Source of the DNA: Hydractinia symbiolongicarpus
Taxonomy: Eukaryota > Cnidaria > Hydrozoa > Anthoathecata > Hydractiniidae
Reading direction: 5' to 3'
DNA: 64,000 bases
Assembly (NCBI RefSeq): GCF_029227915.1
Contig: NC_079875.1
Span: 11,097,001-11,161,000, forward strand
This document shows, piece after piece, positions 19,068 to 30,059 of the stretch. The position numbers and the translations under genes are program-made. Below the pieces are notes generated by a model. The model saw nothing but the letters and a program-made list of their open reading frames with translations, did not search any database and was not told the DNA's origin. The first letter of the stretch is position 1. Every line of letters begins with the position of its first letter.

Positions 19068-19307
19068 TCAGCAAGAATCGAACCAAGGATTTGCGCTCCC
19101 TCCTTGCACGAGTGGAGATCTTCTGTAATGCGTTTCAAAACGAATAGCAGTAATATCGGCACCTCTTTCCATTGAAAACTTCGTCACCCTAGTGAGCTCT
19201 CGCGGTAGATGACAGACTGTGTTACCTTCTCTGTTGCATGTTCTGATTGCAAATACGTCAAAAGGATTGTTCAACGTTGGCTTCATAATAAAGGCAACAT
19301 AAGCCAT
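19068..19307 (-). pseudogene. HIRAN-domain gene remnant
   Basis: About 65 residues align with the second half of the 16830-17480 HIRAN domain: NPFDVFAIRTCNREGN, LPRELTRVTKFSMERGADI and HYRRSPLVQGG are shared, with many substitutions. The N-terminal part and the basic/PIP tail are missing, and the frame diverges after VQGG. It marks a second, older HIRAN-bearing element. No transposase remnant was found next to it. Confidence 0.7.
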
Positions 19308-19339
19308 GCGAATTCTATTATCCAGATATTGTCACCTCC

Positions 19340-20449
19340 TCCCCCTTCAGACTTTGGTTACAATTGCCATCAGAATTGACCTCTTCCCCGCCGCATGTCA
19401 AGTCAATATCTTTAATCATGCCACACATAAATCAGTGTAACTCACCAATACACCCCTCAAAGTTTCTGCGAGCTTTTCAAAGTAGTAGGCGTGTACATAT
19501 CCGGGAATATTTTACAGTCATTGATAAGCTTGTATATATAGGCTGATCACAACAACATTGTGCAAGTCCTGACATTTATATATATTTTAAAGAGCAGAAA
19601 GACCAATACCGCCTATGTACAACTCAATAACAACATGTCTCAGTACATTTTTACAACCACAGTAACTCCTGGCCAGCAATAAGTGGTTTTGTCTTTTAAT
19701 AACAGGTACCACTTAGTTGCAACCATCAACCAATCAGGTACTACTGGCCACTTGTTAGGGCACCTGCCTCTAGTGTGACGACTGCTTAAATAGCTGTTAT
19801 GCACCTGAAAAATTCGACTGAAATCATAATGGTCCGTGATTTTACTTGCAATTATCTTACCCCTTAATAAGTTTAATACCAAAAAAGAATCGTTTTTGAG
19901 GAACTTTGTGATCTTTGTGGTAATTTATTTATTTTCCTTTTGCTACTTACAAGGAAAGGATGTGTCGTTCCATTGGGAAATTTGTTGGAATTTATGCTTG
20001 TTTGTTCCATTTCAATTCTTTTATATATCATAATGGTAAATTATGCGAATTGATTATCGTAATGAATAGATGCTTTATGTGTGGAATACTCTGAAACCTA
20101 ATTGACATTGTGCCATTGAAAGAGATTTCATTCTTGCTCTTACTTTAACTCTACTATAGAGAGCGTATTTTATTATAAAAAGGAATTGTTTTATGAGAAG
20201 TTTTGCAACTAATACTTTGTACTAGTCGTTACCCGTGGAAAAATCAACGGAGTCGTCCGTCTTTAAACTACATGCTGTTTGGTGTGCTAGTTGCACGACA
20301 CTTTTCTTATGCACAGACAGACAAAATATAGAGAAAAGAAGTAAAATATAAAAGTAGGTTTATCAAACTTAACCTTTATAATAATTATGATTCATTTCTA
20401 TTAGGAAGAAATGAATGCCTTATTTGTTTACCTTATTTATTTTTCCTTT
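19340..20449. other. No gene seen
   Basis: AT-rich sequence without a supported frame or clear inverted repeat. Confidence 0.4.
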
Positions 20450-20796
20450 GTTAAACTGCTCTAGTTGAAAAGAAGGTGGTGTAGTGCGGTTCTCATCCCG
20501 TTTCATGCCTAAAACATTTTGCCTGTAGCAACGTACGTACCTCCCGTATTACTGCTTAACCTAGTACCATTTCCATACTTTTTTACTTTAATAGAAAAGT
20601 GAAATGTCGTAAACATTTTTAATTAAGTGCTATTATTAACCATCGGGGCAACCTAAATAATGACCACCACACAACCATTTTCTTTGACCAAAAGGTTTTC
20701 AGGTGGACATATTGCGACGATAGAGCAGGGTTTTTCTGTCATGACTGCCTTAACAGCTACGAGTCATACGTTTTCTTTTTAAAAGAGTTGATGTAA
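20450..20796 (+). pseudogene. USP (C19) C-terminal remnant
   Basis: Colinear with 7015-7370: an aaacattttgcctgt (KHFA) block, TISIP, a GNLNN.HHTT segment replacing the GHYTT His box, WTYCDDRAG and ESYVFFLKEL before a stop. Several in-frame stops and frame changes are present, and the catalytic His box is altered (GHY to DHH). An older copy of the USP-carrying element. Confidence 0.65.
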
Positions 20797-20814
20797 GAGT
20801 ATTTAAACCGGAAT

Positions 20815-21070
20815 GAGTAATGACTCCACTTATTATATCAATCAAAAATAAAAACGTAAGCACATACTGTTTTTTTGGAGAGTGACGATTCCACTTATTA
20901 CCTGAGTCAAACAAAAAGAATAGCAATGTTAGACAGAAAAGGTTTACTTTAAGAAGATTGGAAATTCTAGTCTCTGCTGATGACCGTGTGTGGATCTCTT
21001 CGAGATGACCAAGCTAGGCATCCAGGGTACTAAGGTTCAGAAATATGGGTCGAAACTTTCTATAAATAAT
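20815..21070 (+). repeat. Structured 3' tail, subfamily A, decayed
   Basis: Follows the USP remnant. Retains gactccacttattat, ttggagagtgacgattcc, ttattacctgagtca and the atctcttcgagatgacc.agctaggcatccaggg body, then stops matching near 21070. Confidence 0.6.
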
Positions 21071-21129
21071 GATGAGATGACAAAACAGCAAGCTGCAATG
21101 AAAAAACTTGTCTCAAGACAGTGATCATG

Positions 21130-21560
21130 GCTACGTAGAGGTTTGACTCTCTAAAGACTATGCTGTGATACAAATCTTGCTTGTTACAAGGAATAGGCAA
21201 GTTTTGTCTTTGTGTGTGACGACCCCATTATTACCCCAGTCAACCCTTGTTTTATATACAAATAGATTGCATGGATTAAAGGACATTTGATAACAGAAGA
21301 GGATTCTAGGGTCTCCTGATGACCATTTAGTGGACCTCGGTTTAGAGGTCCCCTGCTTGGGATCCTGACACCTCTTGGCTGAGGCTTTTGGGGGAAAACC
21401 GTTTGGTGTCAAGGTTGGTATTGTGCAATCTTTTGTTGTGTGTGTGTTTTTTGTTTTTGTTTTACTGATATTGTGTAACCTTCTAAAAGTAAGTTTAACT
21501 GTCTTCTTGGCAATAATTTTGGAGGAACAAAACCTCTATGATTTAATCCTCTCATGTCGT
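21130..21560 (+). repeat. Structured 3' tail, subfamily D
   Basis: Has gtctttgtgtgtgacgacccc, attattaccccagtca, tgatgaccatttagtggacct, a ggtttagaggtcccct hairpin-like segment, and ggaacaaaacctctatgatttaatcctc. Same module order as the other tails, but a distinct body. Confidence 0.55.
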
Positions 21561-21756
21561 GAATAGGTGAAAAACAGACAACTATCTGTGTTCCAGAACT
21601 TCTGACTTTGTTAGTAGCTTCACACGTGCCAACACTGAGTCTTACTCAAGGTAACTAAGTGAATTTTGTTATTTAAAATAGTGGGTTATACCAATCCACT
21701 TACTTTGCCAGCTATGGTCAATAAGAAGAAGATCTTGCAAGAAATTATTACTTAAA

Positions 21757-22170
21757 AGTTATGAAAAAAGAACATTTAAACTTGACATTAAAAACATCGG
21801 GCCTTTATATTGATGCAGAGCATCCACATTTAGATGCCTCACATGATGGGTTGGTGAAGAGTTAATTGAGATAAAGTGCCCATGCAAATACTGTTTTGGA
21901 TTTGTTGACTGGCAAAGTGATGCACAATTTCGAATCGATGAGAATGATAAAATTAAAAAAAAACCCGCAAGTATTTCACTCAAGTACATGGACAGAAGCT
22001 ATATTGCGATGTTTTAGTATGTTGGGCAGTTGGAAGTAATTTCTTAGTGGGCATTAGTAGGGATCTAAATTTCATTCGAATAAAAACAAAATTGGATCAG
22101 TACTATTATGCCACTGCCCCAAAGAAAACAGTAATCAAGGAAAATGAGATTGGTTTAGATATGAACAAAA
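21757..22170 (+). pseudogene. YqaJ-type exonuclease remnant
   Basis: Frames hold AEHPHLDASHDGL (family SPDG, here SHDG), LIEIKCPCKYCFGF with the catalytic ExK, and QVHGQKLYCDVLVCWAVG. These are the ordered motifs of YqaJ viral-type recombinase/exonuclease domains. At least two frameshifts and an in-frame stop break it. No DDE transposase accompanies it, unlike the copy at 54250-55919. Sequence 22170-22600 shows nothing further. Confidence 0.6.
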
Positions 22171-22609
22171 AACTAAAGCCTATGCCGTCGACCATGATTT
22201 GAGAGATTTGAAAGTTAACGTTTAATATTTAATATCATGTTCTCACGTATATGCAATGACTTCATTTGACGTCAGTCATTAGTGTCAAAACTGGCCAACA
22301 AGAATTTGTTTTGGTGTCTGCATTTCGATATAAGTTCATTTCTCTGGTTCAAAAGGTTGTTTCCTTTAAACATTAAAATTGCGTACTTTTCGTGAAGGGA
22401 GAGGTTACATTTTTTGAAATTGGGCTTTTACGGGGAACATTTTTTGATTATTTCTTCTCCATACTTCTTTCGATAAAGCTCTATCATTCATGTATCGTTC
22501 CGTGTTGAATGACTTCTTTGGGTTAGCGTAACGTTTCTTAAATACCACTTCGCTATTGCCAGTCTACCGCCAACCTAGAGTTTGCTCACTCTACACTCTC
22601 TTATAGAGT

Positions 22610-23260
22610 AATCATAAGAAGCTCAGTAAGTGGGTTTGACTATGTCTTTTCTTTGGGTGCGACGACCCAACTTTTTACCCCAGTCCAGTAGGGATGCTAA
22701 TTTTCCTCACTTGGTCTACAGGGTTAACGATCCTGCTGTACCCATAGTTTTTCTTGTAAGAACCTCTGTGGGGTGTGTGAAATTTCTCTTTTATATCTTC
22801 GTTGCTTTACGCCCACGCATATTACCCCAGTAACTTCAGGCTGGTTCTGACCCTAAGCTGGTCCTAAACATCAATCACCTGTGTAAGGCTGAGTGTTGGA
22901 TCCCGTAACACATGTAAAGCTACAGCTAGGTTCACAAGTCCTGGGGCGCATAGGTGGTTGCTTGCTTCCTTTTTATAGTTTCTATGTATTTGTATAAATT
23001 TATGTTTAATGTTAATATATGTTTCTTTGTCGAGATGTCGTTCTTTTACGGTGTCTCTTTAGTATTATTGTGTGCACATTATTTGTATTGTCCAGAGTGT
23101 TGCTCTTTCAATTACCTTGAGTGTACAGACAAACCCTGCAAAAGGAAAATCTTGCTTTGCACAGAGATAGCGTTTAACTTCTACTACTTTAAATAATATA
23201 GTCATTAGACTAGTCGAATCACTACAGCTTGTTGTTTTGTTGTCTCTTAACCATAGTTTG
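22610..23260 (+). repeat. Structured 3' tail, subfamily B, second copy
   Basis: Colinear with 13690-14317 over its whole length, ending at ctagtcgaatcactacagcttg. No coding sequence precedes it. Confidence 0.65.
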
Positions 23261-23598
23261 TCTCATACTGCGGATTTTCTTCAGATTTCAGATAAACAAT
23301 GCATGATGTTAGGCATTGGTTGTTTAGGGGACGTTGTTCTTTTTTGATGCAGTGGCAGTTTTATTCTTATTGGGAAGGTTTGGTGTTAATAATGTTTTTA
23401 TATGCGTATTTATGTGTTGTTTCATGTTGGGCACGCAACCGTGACGTTGTTTCGGTTAAATATTTTAAGATACTTGTGTGTTTCGAGTAAATTTTTTGTC
23501 GATTAGCGATAAAATAGCTTTGTTTAATGTAGGTAAGTTTTTTGCAATAACCTAAGTGTGTGAGCGCTTGTTCGTAGTAAGGTGTAGATTGGAAAGTT

Positions 23599-23636
23599 TT
23601 TTTTTTTTTTTTTGGTTTTTTTTTTTTTTTGGTTTT
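23599..23636 (-). other. LINE 3' A-rich tail
   Basis: Two runs of about 17 T on the plus strand separated by gg: an A-rich tail on the minus strand that marks the LINE 3' end. Confidence 0.7.
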
Positions 23637-23732
23637 CCCCCGAAGGAGCAGGTGGAAGCGATGTTGCTCCGCACCTGTTGTATTTAGTTATATGAGTACA
23701 GTTTCGTTAGTTAAAAATTATAAATACATGTA

Positions 23733-26700
23733 TTAGGTTACGTTTAGTATAATACGACCATTGATATATTGGAAAAAAGTTTCTTCTCGAAAGTTGGTTT
23801 TAAAACTGTCAAGGCTTCCTTGCTTCATTGCAATTATGCGCTGGGATAGGACGGCTGAAGAAAGGCACTTGTGAAAGTAAGCCTTGGTATCGACCGTCGC
23901 GTTATCGTATAGCGATTTGTTCCTGCCAAACCATATGGCTTGGTATGCGCAGGTCCGCAGTGTTTCCAATGGGTTGCGGACTTTGTCGCTTTGGTCGTGG
24001 AATCCTGTAATCACGTATTGTTGGGTTTTAGTAGGGTCTAATTTGGTGAAGAAGCGGGATAAAAAGAAGAAGTGAAACCATAGGTTTCTAGAGATTTGGC
24101 ATGCTAGAAAAATGTGGAACGCAGTCTCTTCACTTTTGTTGCACCTGGTGCACATCGGACTATCCTGTGGGACATTCCGAGATTGTCATTGGTGCAACAT
24201 TTTTCGTGTGGTGACGCGTCGATGCAGAAACTTATAGATAACATCTGAGGTTGGTTTGTGTATGTAATGGTTGTACATGAAGGTGAAGATTTTCTGCCAC
24301 GGTTGGTTTCCAATCTCTCTTTCCCACAGTCTGTGGCAGGGTTGTCCGGCGTTGAGCCGGTCTGAGATAAATTTTTCAGGAGGTTTTTGTAGGAGGAGAT
24401 AAAAGCATTTTGCGGATAGTGCTGTTATTTTTGACGTCGGATTCTTTTGTGTCGGTGTGAAAATTGTAAGTGTGTCCGCCGCCGACGTTGTGGCTTGTGT
24501 GCATATGGCATTGTGCCATTGCCGCGGCAGGCACTCTTTCAATTTTAAAAGACGTTCTTGTGTACAAAGTACGTTTGTTAATTCACTGACTTGCTCATGA
24601 GAGAGGAAGCCAGGCGTAACTGTGTACGTAATGTCTTCGATGTTTGTGATGTTTTTGGTAACCCATTTAGGTGGGGTTACCATTTTCTGTGACCCTGTGT
24701 TGTTATCGACAGTTGTTATGAAAGGGTTCCAGAAGAAAGGTTCCTTCTGGATCTCTTCAACTGTGGTTGGTTGTGGTCTTTTGTTGTCGGTTAGCTCTAT
24801 CCAGTCAGATATTAGGGCGCGATGGAAAGGTGGTAGGTTTATGGTGTTGTACGGTGACAAGAAAGTCTTGAATACATGCTTGCCAAGCGGATAGTCTCGG
24901 TATTTGTTGAGAACATATAGCATGAACGTTTTCCAAGAGCCCTTGACACGGTTGTTGTACAAGTCTCTGATCCAGGTTAATCTTGTGGCGCGGAATTTGC
25001 GTTGAATATCGATGACGTTGAGGCCGCCGTGTTTTACTGGTAATGCGATGATGTTTTTATCAATGCGGGTCTTCTTCTGGTTCCAAAAGAATTCCCAAAT
25101 GGCGTCTCGAATTTCTCGTAGTGTTCGTTTCGGACACGTGTATATGAAGGATGGGTAGCACAGTTTGGCCACGGCGAGTTGGTTAATGACAATTTTTCTT
25201 TCTTTTAATGAGAGATTCCGGTATTGCCATAACCGTAGAGTCTTTTTAAATGACTCGACCCTCCGCGGCCAAACTGTTTCGCAGTGGTTGGCGTTACCAA
25301 AGTCCAACCCTAGTATGCGAAAGCTGTGGTTTGTCCATTTATATATCCCCGGTGAGTCAGTTCTGCTCCGGTTTCTCCCTAGCCACAGGTCCTCGCATTT
25401 TTCAGGGTGAACCTTGGCACCAGAAGCTTGTTGATAGTTTTGGAGTATTTGTTGAAGTGGATGAAGAGACGAGGTACTGGTGAGAAAAAGTGTGGTGTCG
25501 TCTGCGTACTGTGAGACTTTGCATTGTTCATTCTGGTAGGTTATCGGCTTGATGTTTTGGTCATTTCGGATGGCCGCTGCCAGCACCTCCGCTACAATTA
25601 CGTAGAGAAGCGCGGAGAGCGGGCATCCTTGTCTGACGCCTCTAGTGGTTTTAAAGTTTCGAGACAGTTTGCCGTTGGCTTTGATGCAAGCAGTAGTGAA
25701 AGCGTTGTTGTTTTTACGAGTTTAATGAGATCGGGCCCGAAACCGAATTGCTTTAGTACTCGTTCTAGGAACGGTCGGTCTACCCTGTCAAACGCTTTCA
25801 CTTGGTCGATGGTTAGGATGTACGCATCCAAGTCACGGTCGTTCGCGTACGTTATAACGTCGCGGATGAGAGACATGTTGTGGTAGATGTTTCGCCCTGG
25901 TACATCATATGTTTGATCGTGGTTGATGATAAGCGGGAGGACTTTCAAGAGGCGAGCCGCTATGGCTCTTGTGAATATCTTATAGTCAGCGTTTAAGAGG
26001 CTGACCGGGCGCCAATTGGAGAGTTGTTTTAGGTCTCCTTTTTTTGGGAGACAAGATATCACAGCTTCGCGTTGGGAAACGGTAAGGTTTCCCGTGCGAA
26101 AAGCCTCCTGGAAGACCTCCGTAAGGTCGTCCGCGATGTCATTCCAGAATTTTTTGTAGAATTCTGCCGGAAGGCCGTCTGATCCGGGGGACTTGCCATT
26201 GTTTAATTTTTGTAGTGCGCGGTAGAGTTCGTCGCGAGTTATGTTTCCTTCACAGAAGGTCTTCTGCACTGGTGTTAGTTTAGGCTTCAGTCCTGCTAAA
26301 AAGATGTCTTGTATTTTCAGGTCTGTGTCTTCCGCAGTGTAGTGTTGTTCGTAGAACAGCGACATCTCTTGCAAGATGTCGTCTGTATTGTCCGCAAAGG
26401 TTCCGTCGTCTCTCCGCAGAGTGTTGATGGTGGTGTTGTTTCTGCGGATTTGTTCTAGCCTTAGAAAGTATTTGGTACATCGCTCACCTTCTTCAACCCA
26501 CTGCGCCTTTGCCTTTACAACGTGGATTCCAGCGCGCTCCTCCTCTATTTTTCGTACCTCACTTGTGAGATACTCGATTAGATGAGGATCGGCCGGTTTC
26601 CTCGCTGCATTGGCGAGGCGCTTTTGTAGGGAATGAAGGCGGCGGTTCTCGCGTTTCCGTCTGTTCTTGGCGAATTTAATCGAGAGGCGTTTGATGCCCG

Positions 26701-27736
26701 CTTTACACTCATCCCACCACTGAAGGCGGTCTGAGTATAATTCTTTTTTCGATTTCCATTCGTCGATGTGGGTCACGATAGTGTCGACATATTGTTGGTT
26801 TTGTAGGAGTGTTTGGTTTAGCATCCACATACCTGGTCCGTGATCTACGCCAGAGGCGCAGATTCGGACATGGACAGAGGCGTGATCAGAGTGGCAAAAA
26901 GGTCGAATATTGGTTTGTGTAACTCTCTGACGTATGCCGCGGCTCGTATAGACTCTGTCTATTCTTGTACGATAGCCCGCGGTGCTGGTAAAGGTGTATC
27001 CGCGCTCTGTCGGGTGCTGTACTCTCCAAATGTCTTCGACGTCGTGAAGACGTTTCAGACTTTGGAGAGTGTGGATAGAAACCTCCTGTTTGTTGTTGTT
27101 ACTTTCTCTGTCAATAGTCGGCTCTTCTGTCATGTTGAAGTCGCCGAGCACTACAATGTTGTGTTGATCGCGTTTATGCTGTTGTATTTTTTGGGAGAGT
27201 TCTGTGAAGAAACTCTTTCTCGCTTGAGCAGCGCTTTGTGTGGTGGAGGATGGCGGGGCATAAATGCCGACGCAAAGAAAAATTGTAGATTGGCAGACCA
27301 CTTGGACGATAATATACCGTCCATGTGGATCCGCCTCTAATAGATCCGGTTGGCAATTCCCTTTTGACAAAACAGCCAGTCCGGCGTTCGTTCCGTGTTG
27401 GTTGTGCGCACGTGTGACCGTTCCTGCCCAGTTGGCAGTAAGCTTCTGTTCTAGGTGTTTGTCCAGATGTGTGTCGACGGGGGGAAAAAAATCGTCTTTT
27501 GCCTGTTGAAAAATATGGCATATTGTTTGGAGTTTTTTCCGAGACTTGGGGTCTCGAAGTCTGTTCACGTTTACGGTACATATTCCCAAATCGTTCTTCA
27601 TTATAAATCGGTAAAGATTGTGGGGAATATGTACAAGCGTGAACGGGCTGGTAGCGCGGGAAAGTAGGAGAGTCCTTTTGCATCTGAGCGCCTGTAAAAG
27701 CGCGCGAAGATAGGAGTTGTCCTTTTGCGTCCGCAT
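23733..27736 (-). pseudogene. LINE ORF2: APE endonuclease and reverse transcriptase, two lesions
   Basis: The APE endonuclease (about 27600-26880) shows ICTVNVNRL, DTHLDKHL, VVLGDFNMTE, RIDRVYTS and SDHASVHV. The RT follows, with NNGKSPGSDGLPAEFYKKFW, NWRPVSLLNADYKI, LTIDQVKAFDRVD (motif A), RQGCPLSALLY and SQYADDTTLFL (motif C, YADD), then LGLDFG, a thumb-like region and a C-terminal C-x2-C-x8-H-x4-C finger (CTRCNKSEETAFHIFLAC). A single A deletion near 25715 shifts the frame between motifs A and B, and an in-frame TGA near 24188 precedes the zinc finger. Otherwise it is full length, so the copy is young but disabled. The reading begins upstream of the first endonuclease motif; the exact start is uncertain. 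Confidence 0.85.
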
Positions 27737-28810
27737 ATCTGGAAAGTGTGTTTTCTATACACTTCATAACGATAGCCTCTCAATAGAGAGACGATATAAA
27801 AAAGTAATATAGCGCAGTTTGCATTGAAGGAAACCTTAGGAATGCCTTTAGATAGCAAAAAAAGTTTGTGCCTTTGTTTGTTTGCTTGTGTTTGTGCCTG
27901 TAAGAGGCTGAAAATCTGACGTTTGGTTGTAAAAAAGTAGCAAAAATGTGCATGAGTGACCTATAAATATCGTTTGGCTATTGCTCAGGAAATAAAACCT
28001 GGCAGTTAAGCAGAACCTCGTTGGTACTAGCCACACACTAAAGGACGGCTCTTTACGCCAAAAATTAAGGGCACAATTAAGCGTGGAAGTTGGTGAAGAA
28101 ACACAGATTTGAGAGGTGCGGAGAATGTTACTAATTCTTCCGCAAGAAAGGCGAGTATTGTTAGAGAGTTTAGGTGGTCGTTCAGGGCTATCTTCCGGTG
28201 TGTGCAGTACGAGTAAAATAATAATTATTATAAATAACATTAAGAAGTTCATAAATTGGTGTTGTACTAGCGCGCGAAAACAAGAGTTGTCCTTTTGCGT
28301 CCGCAGAAAGTATAGAGTTGGTATAACTGAAAGCGTGTTTTCTACACGCTGTAAAAGGTAGACTTTTAGATAAAGGAGCGACATAATAAAGCAACATGGT
28401 GCAGTTTGCATCGCAGCTAGTCGTAATAATGTAGCTAGATGTTAAAATAAATGTTGCAAGACAAATTATTGCTGGGGGAGGCCCAAAACCTGAGATTTTT
28501 TTGCAAAAACACAGCAAAAATGTGAGAAAAAGGCGCATAATTAGCGATTGACTTGCGTTCAAAAAATAAAAACTTGCAGTGGTGCAGAACCTTATTGGTA
28601 CTAGCCACACACCAAAAGACACCCCTTCATGCCTATTAGTAAGATCACAAGTGATCGTCAAAGTTTGTGAGAAAACACAGATTAAGAAAGTGCGGAAAGT
28701 AGGTTTGTTACTACTGCGTCCGCAGGAAAGACGAGTGCTGTTTAAAAATTTGAGTGGGCGTTCAGGGCTACCTTCCGGTGTGTGCAGTACGAGTAAAATA
28801 AATATTAAAG
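27690..28810 (-). repeat. Tandem duplication (about 560 bp units) between LINE ORF1 and ORF2
   Basis: Two direct copies, about 27695-28215 and 28262-28805, share gagttgtccttttgcgtccg, gcgcagtttgcat (unit 1) / gtgcagtttgcat (unit 2), tggtactagccacacac and cttccggtgtgtgcagtac in the same order. Third-copy fragments of the start lie near 27640-27690. Short frames here (such as 28188-28817) are repeat artefacts. It could be a promoter or 5' untranslated array. Confidence 0.7.
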
Positions 28811-28827
28811 TAAACATTTAAAGGCTC

Positions 28828-29868
28828 TTACAACACTGCGTTGCGTTTCTTCCTTCGCTTCGTTCTCGTTGGTATTTTTTCGGCTTGTTTTGCGGGTGTT
28901 TTGGGAGGTGTTGTCGCTTCCTCAATATCGTGGTCTTCCTTCTCAGAGGGTGGTGTGGCATTTGTTGTTTTTTCTTTTTCGGAGGGTGGTGGAGAGGCCT
29001 CAGTAGGTGTTTCATTATGAGGAGCCTCAAGTTGCACGTTTGTTCCCTCCACAGCCTCGAGTGGCACGTTTGTTTCCTCCACAGCGGTGTTTGCCGGCTC
29101 GGTGTTGATCGGTGGGTCGCTTGGTGGGTTTTGTGTGTCCTCGGCGGGCTGAGGTGAAGGCTGCTGTTGTGGTGACTTCACTGGAGATGCCTTTGGTGTG
29201 GTGCACGAGCCCAGGTGTGTCCTGTCGTTGCATTTATTGCATCTGATCGGTCGTCCGTTATACAACAGAGCACACCACTGTCCGGCAAGTTTTACGAAGT
29301 TAGGTATGGTTTCGTTTGCGTGAGTTTTTATGAATGAGACCACGCCGTCTATCCTTATGCCGTTCTTGTCAACTTTGTAGGAAGTGTTTTGGGATTCACC
29401 GTAGAAACCCAGCACCTCCTCGATCCGTGCACGGCCCACCCAAATCGGAGCGTTTGGGATGTAGACTCTGGTAAATTCACTCATCCTTCCCCTGATGGTG
29501 GATTGACCGATTTGGCAGCCGTGTTTCACTAGAGTAACTTTGAACTCTGGCTTCTGAAACACAACATCAAATCTGCCTTTGAATCGTGTGTCGGGAACCA
29601 CTGCGTAAAATACGTCTTTGAGGATGAGCTTTGGGTGGTATTTGATGACCGTATTGAAAGTACCATCCATGATCATCTGTGGAGTGGTGCCAGGATGGAT
29701 TCGATAGATTCGGAAGTGAGTTGTCCTGAAAAGTTCAGGGGCGTCTCCCTCGTTCACGGTACTTGCGAGCTCCGGAGGTGTGTGTGCGATGCGTTGTAAT
29801 GGATATGTACAGCTTTCATCAGATGATGAGTCGTTAACGTCCATTGTGTAGATTTGTAGAATTACCAA
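28828..29868 (-). CDS. LINE ORF1, gag-like protein with zinc knuckle
   Basis: A 346-residue open frame. The N-terminal two thirds hold an RNA-binding-like fold with FRTTHFRIYRIHPG, FDVVFQKPEFKVTLVK and RVYIPNAPIWVGRARIEEVL. A CNKCNDRTHLGSC motif (about residue 216-228) is a C-x2-C-x4-H-x3-C knuckle, one residue short of the classic CCHC spacing. The C-terminal third is Pro/Glu/Thr-rich with a basic end (TRTKRRKKRN). ORF1 proteins of Tx1/L1-type LINEs coat the element RNA and chaperone reverse transcription. Upstream ATGs at 29868 and 29844 are both possible starts. Downstream lies the duplicated spacer and then ORF2. Confidence 0.75.
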   Translation of the reverse strand: MVILQIYTMDVNDSSSDESCTYPLQRIAHTPPELASTVNEGDAPELFRTTHFRIYRIHPGTTPQMIMDGTFNTVIKYHPKLILKDVFYAVVPDTRFKGRFDVVFQKPEFKVTLVKHGCQIGQSTIRGRMSEFTRVYIPNAPIWVGRARIEEVLGFYGESQNTSYKVDKNGIRIDGVVSFIKTHANETIPNFVKLAGQWCALLYNGRPIRCNKCNDRTHLGSCTTPKASPVKSPQQQPSPQPAEDTQNPPSDPPINTEPANTAVEETNVPLEAVEGTNVQLEAPHNETPTEASPPPSEKEKTTNATPPSEKEDHDIEEATTPPKTPAKQAEKIPTRTKRRKKRNAVL

Positions 29869-30059
29869 CTTTTCTTTTCTTCTATCTTTTATACTTACGA
29901 CGTTGATCAGTCTTTACCTCATTGATCAGTCTTTTTTTCATTCGAAGGCTTCAGTGAAAGTCGTTCTTTTAATTATATCGGAAATTGTTTAATATTTGAA
30001 TGAGGATGGTTAAATTCTACTTGTGTGTAACTGGTTTCATCATTAGGTATACAATGAGG

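Larger units (their letters stand above)
23599..29950 (-). mobile_element. Tx1-like LINE, nearly complete
   Basis: On the minus strand the order is ORF1 (29868-28828), a 1.1-kb spacer made of a tandem duplication, ORF2 (27736-23733) with APE endonuclease and RT, a short 3' region, and A-rich tail tracts at 23599-23636 (seen as two T runs split by gg on the plus strand). ORF1 is open; ORF2 has one frameshift and one nonsense codon. The order and the gag-like ORF1 with a CCHC knuckle fit the Tx1/L1-related group. Confidence 0.75.

Noticed and set aside
24622-27340. Plus-strand frames over LINE ORF2
   Set aside because: Shadows of the minus-strand APE-RT reading.
27174-28817. Several 180-210-residue frames on the minus strand between LINE ORFs
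   Set aside because: They repeat each other because of the 560-bp tandem duplication and contain no domain; treated as artefacts.
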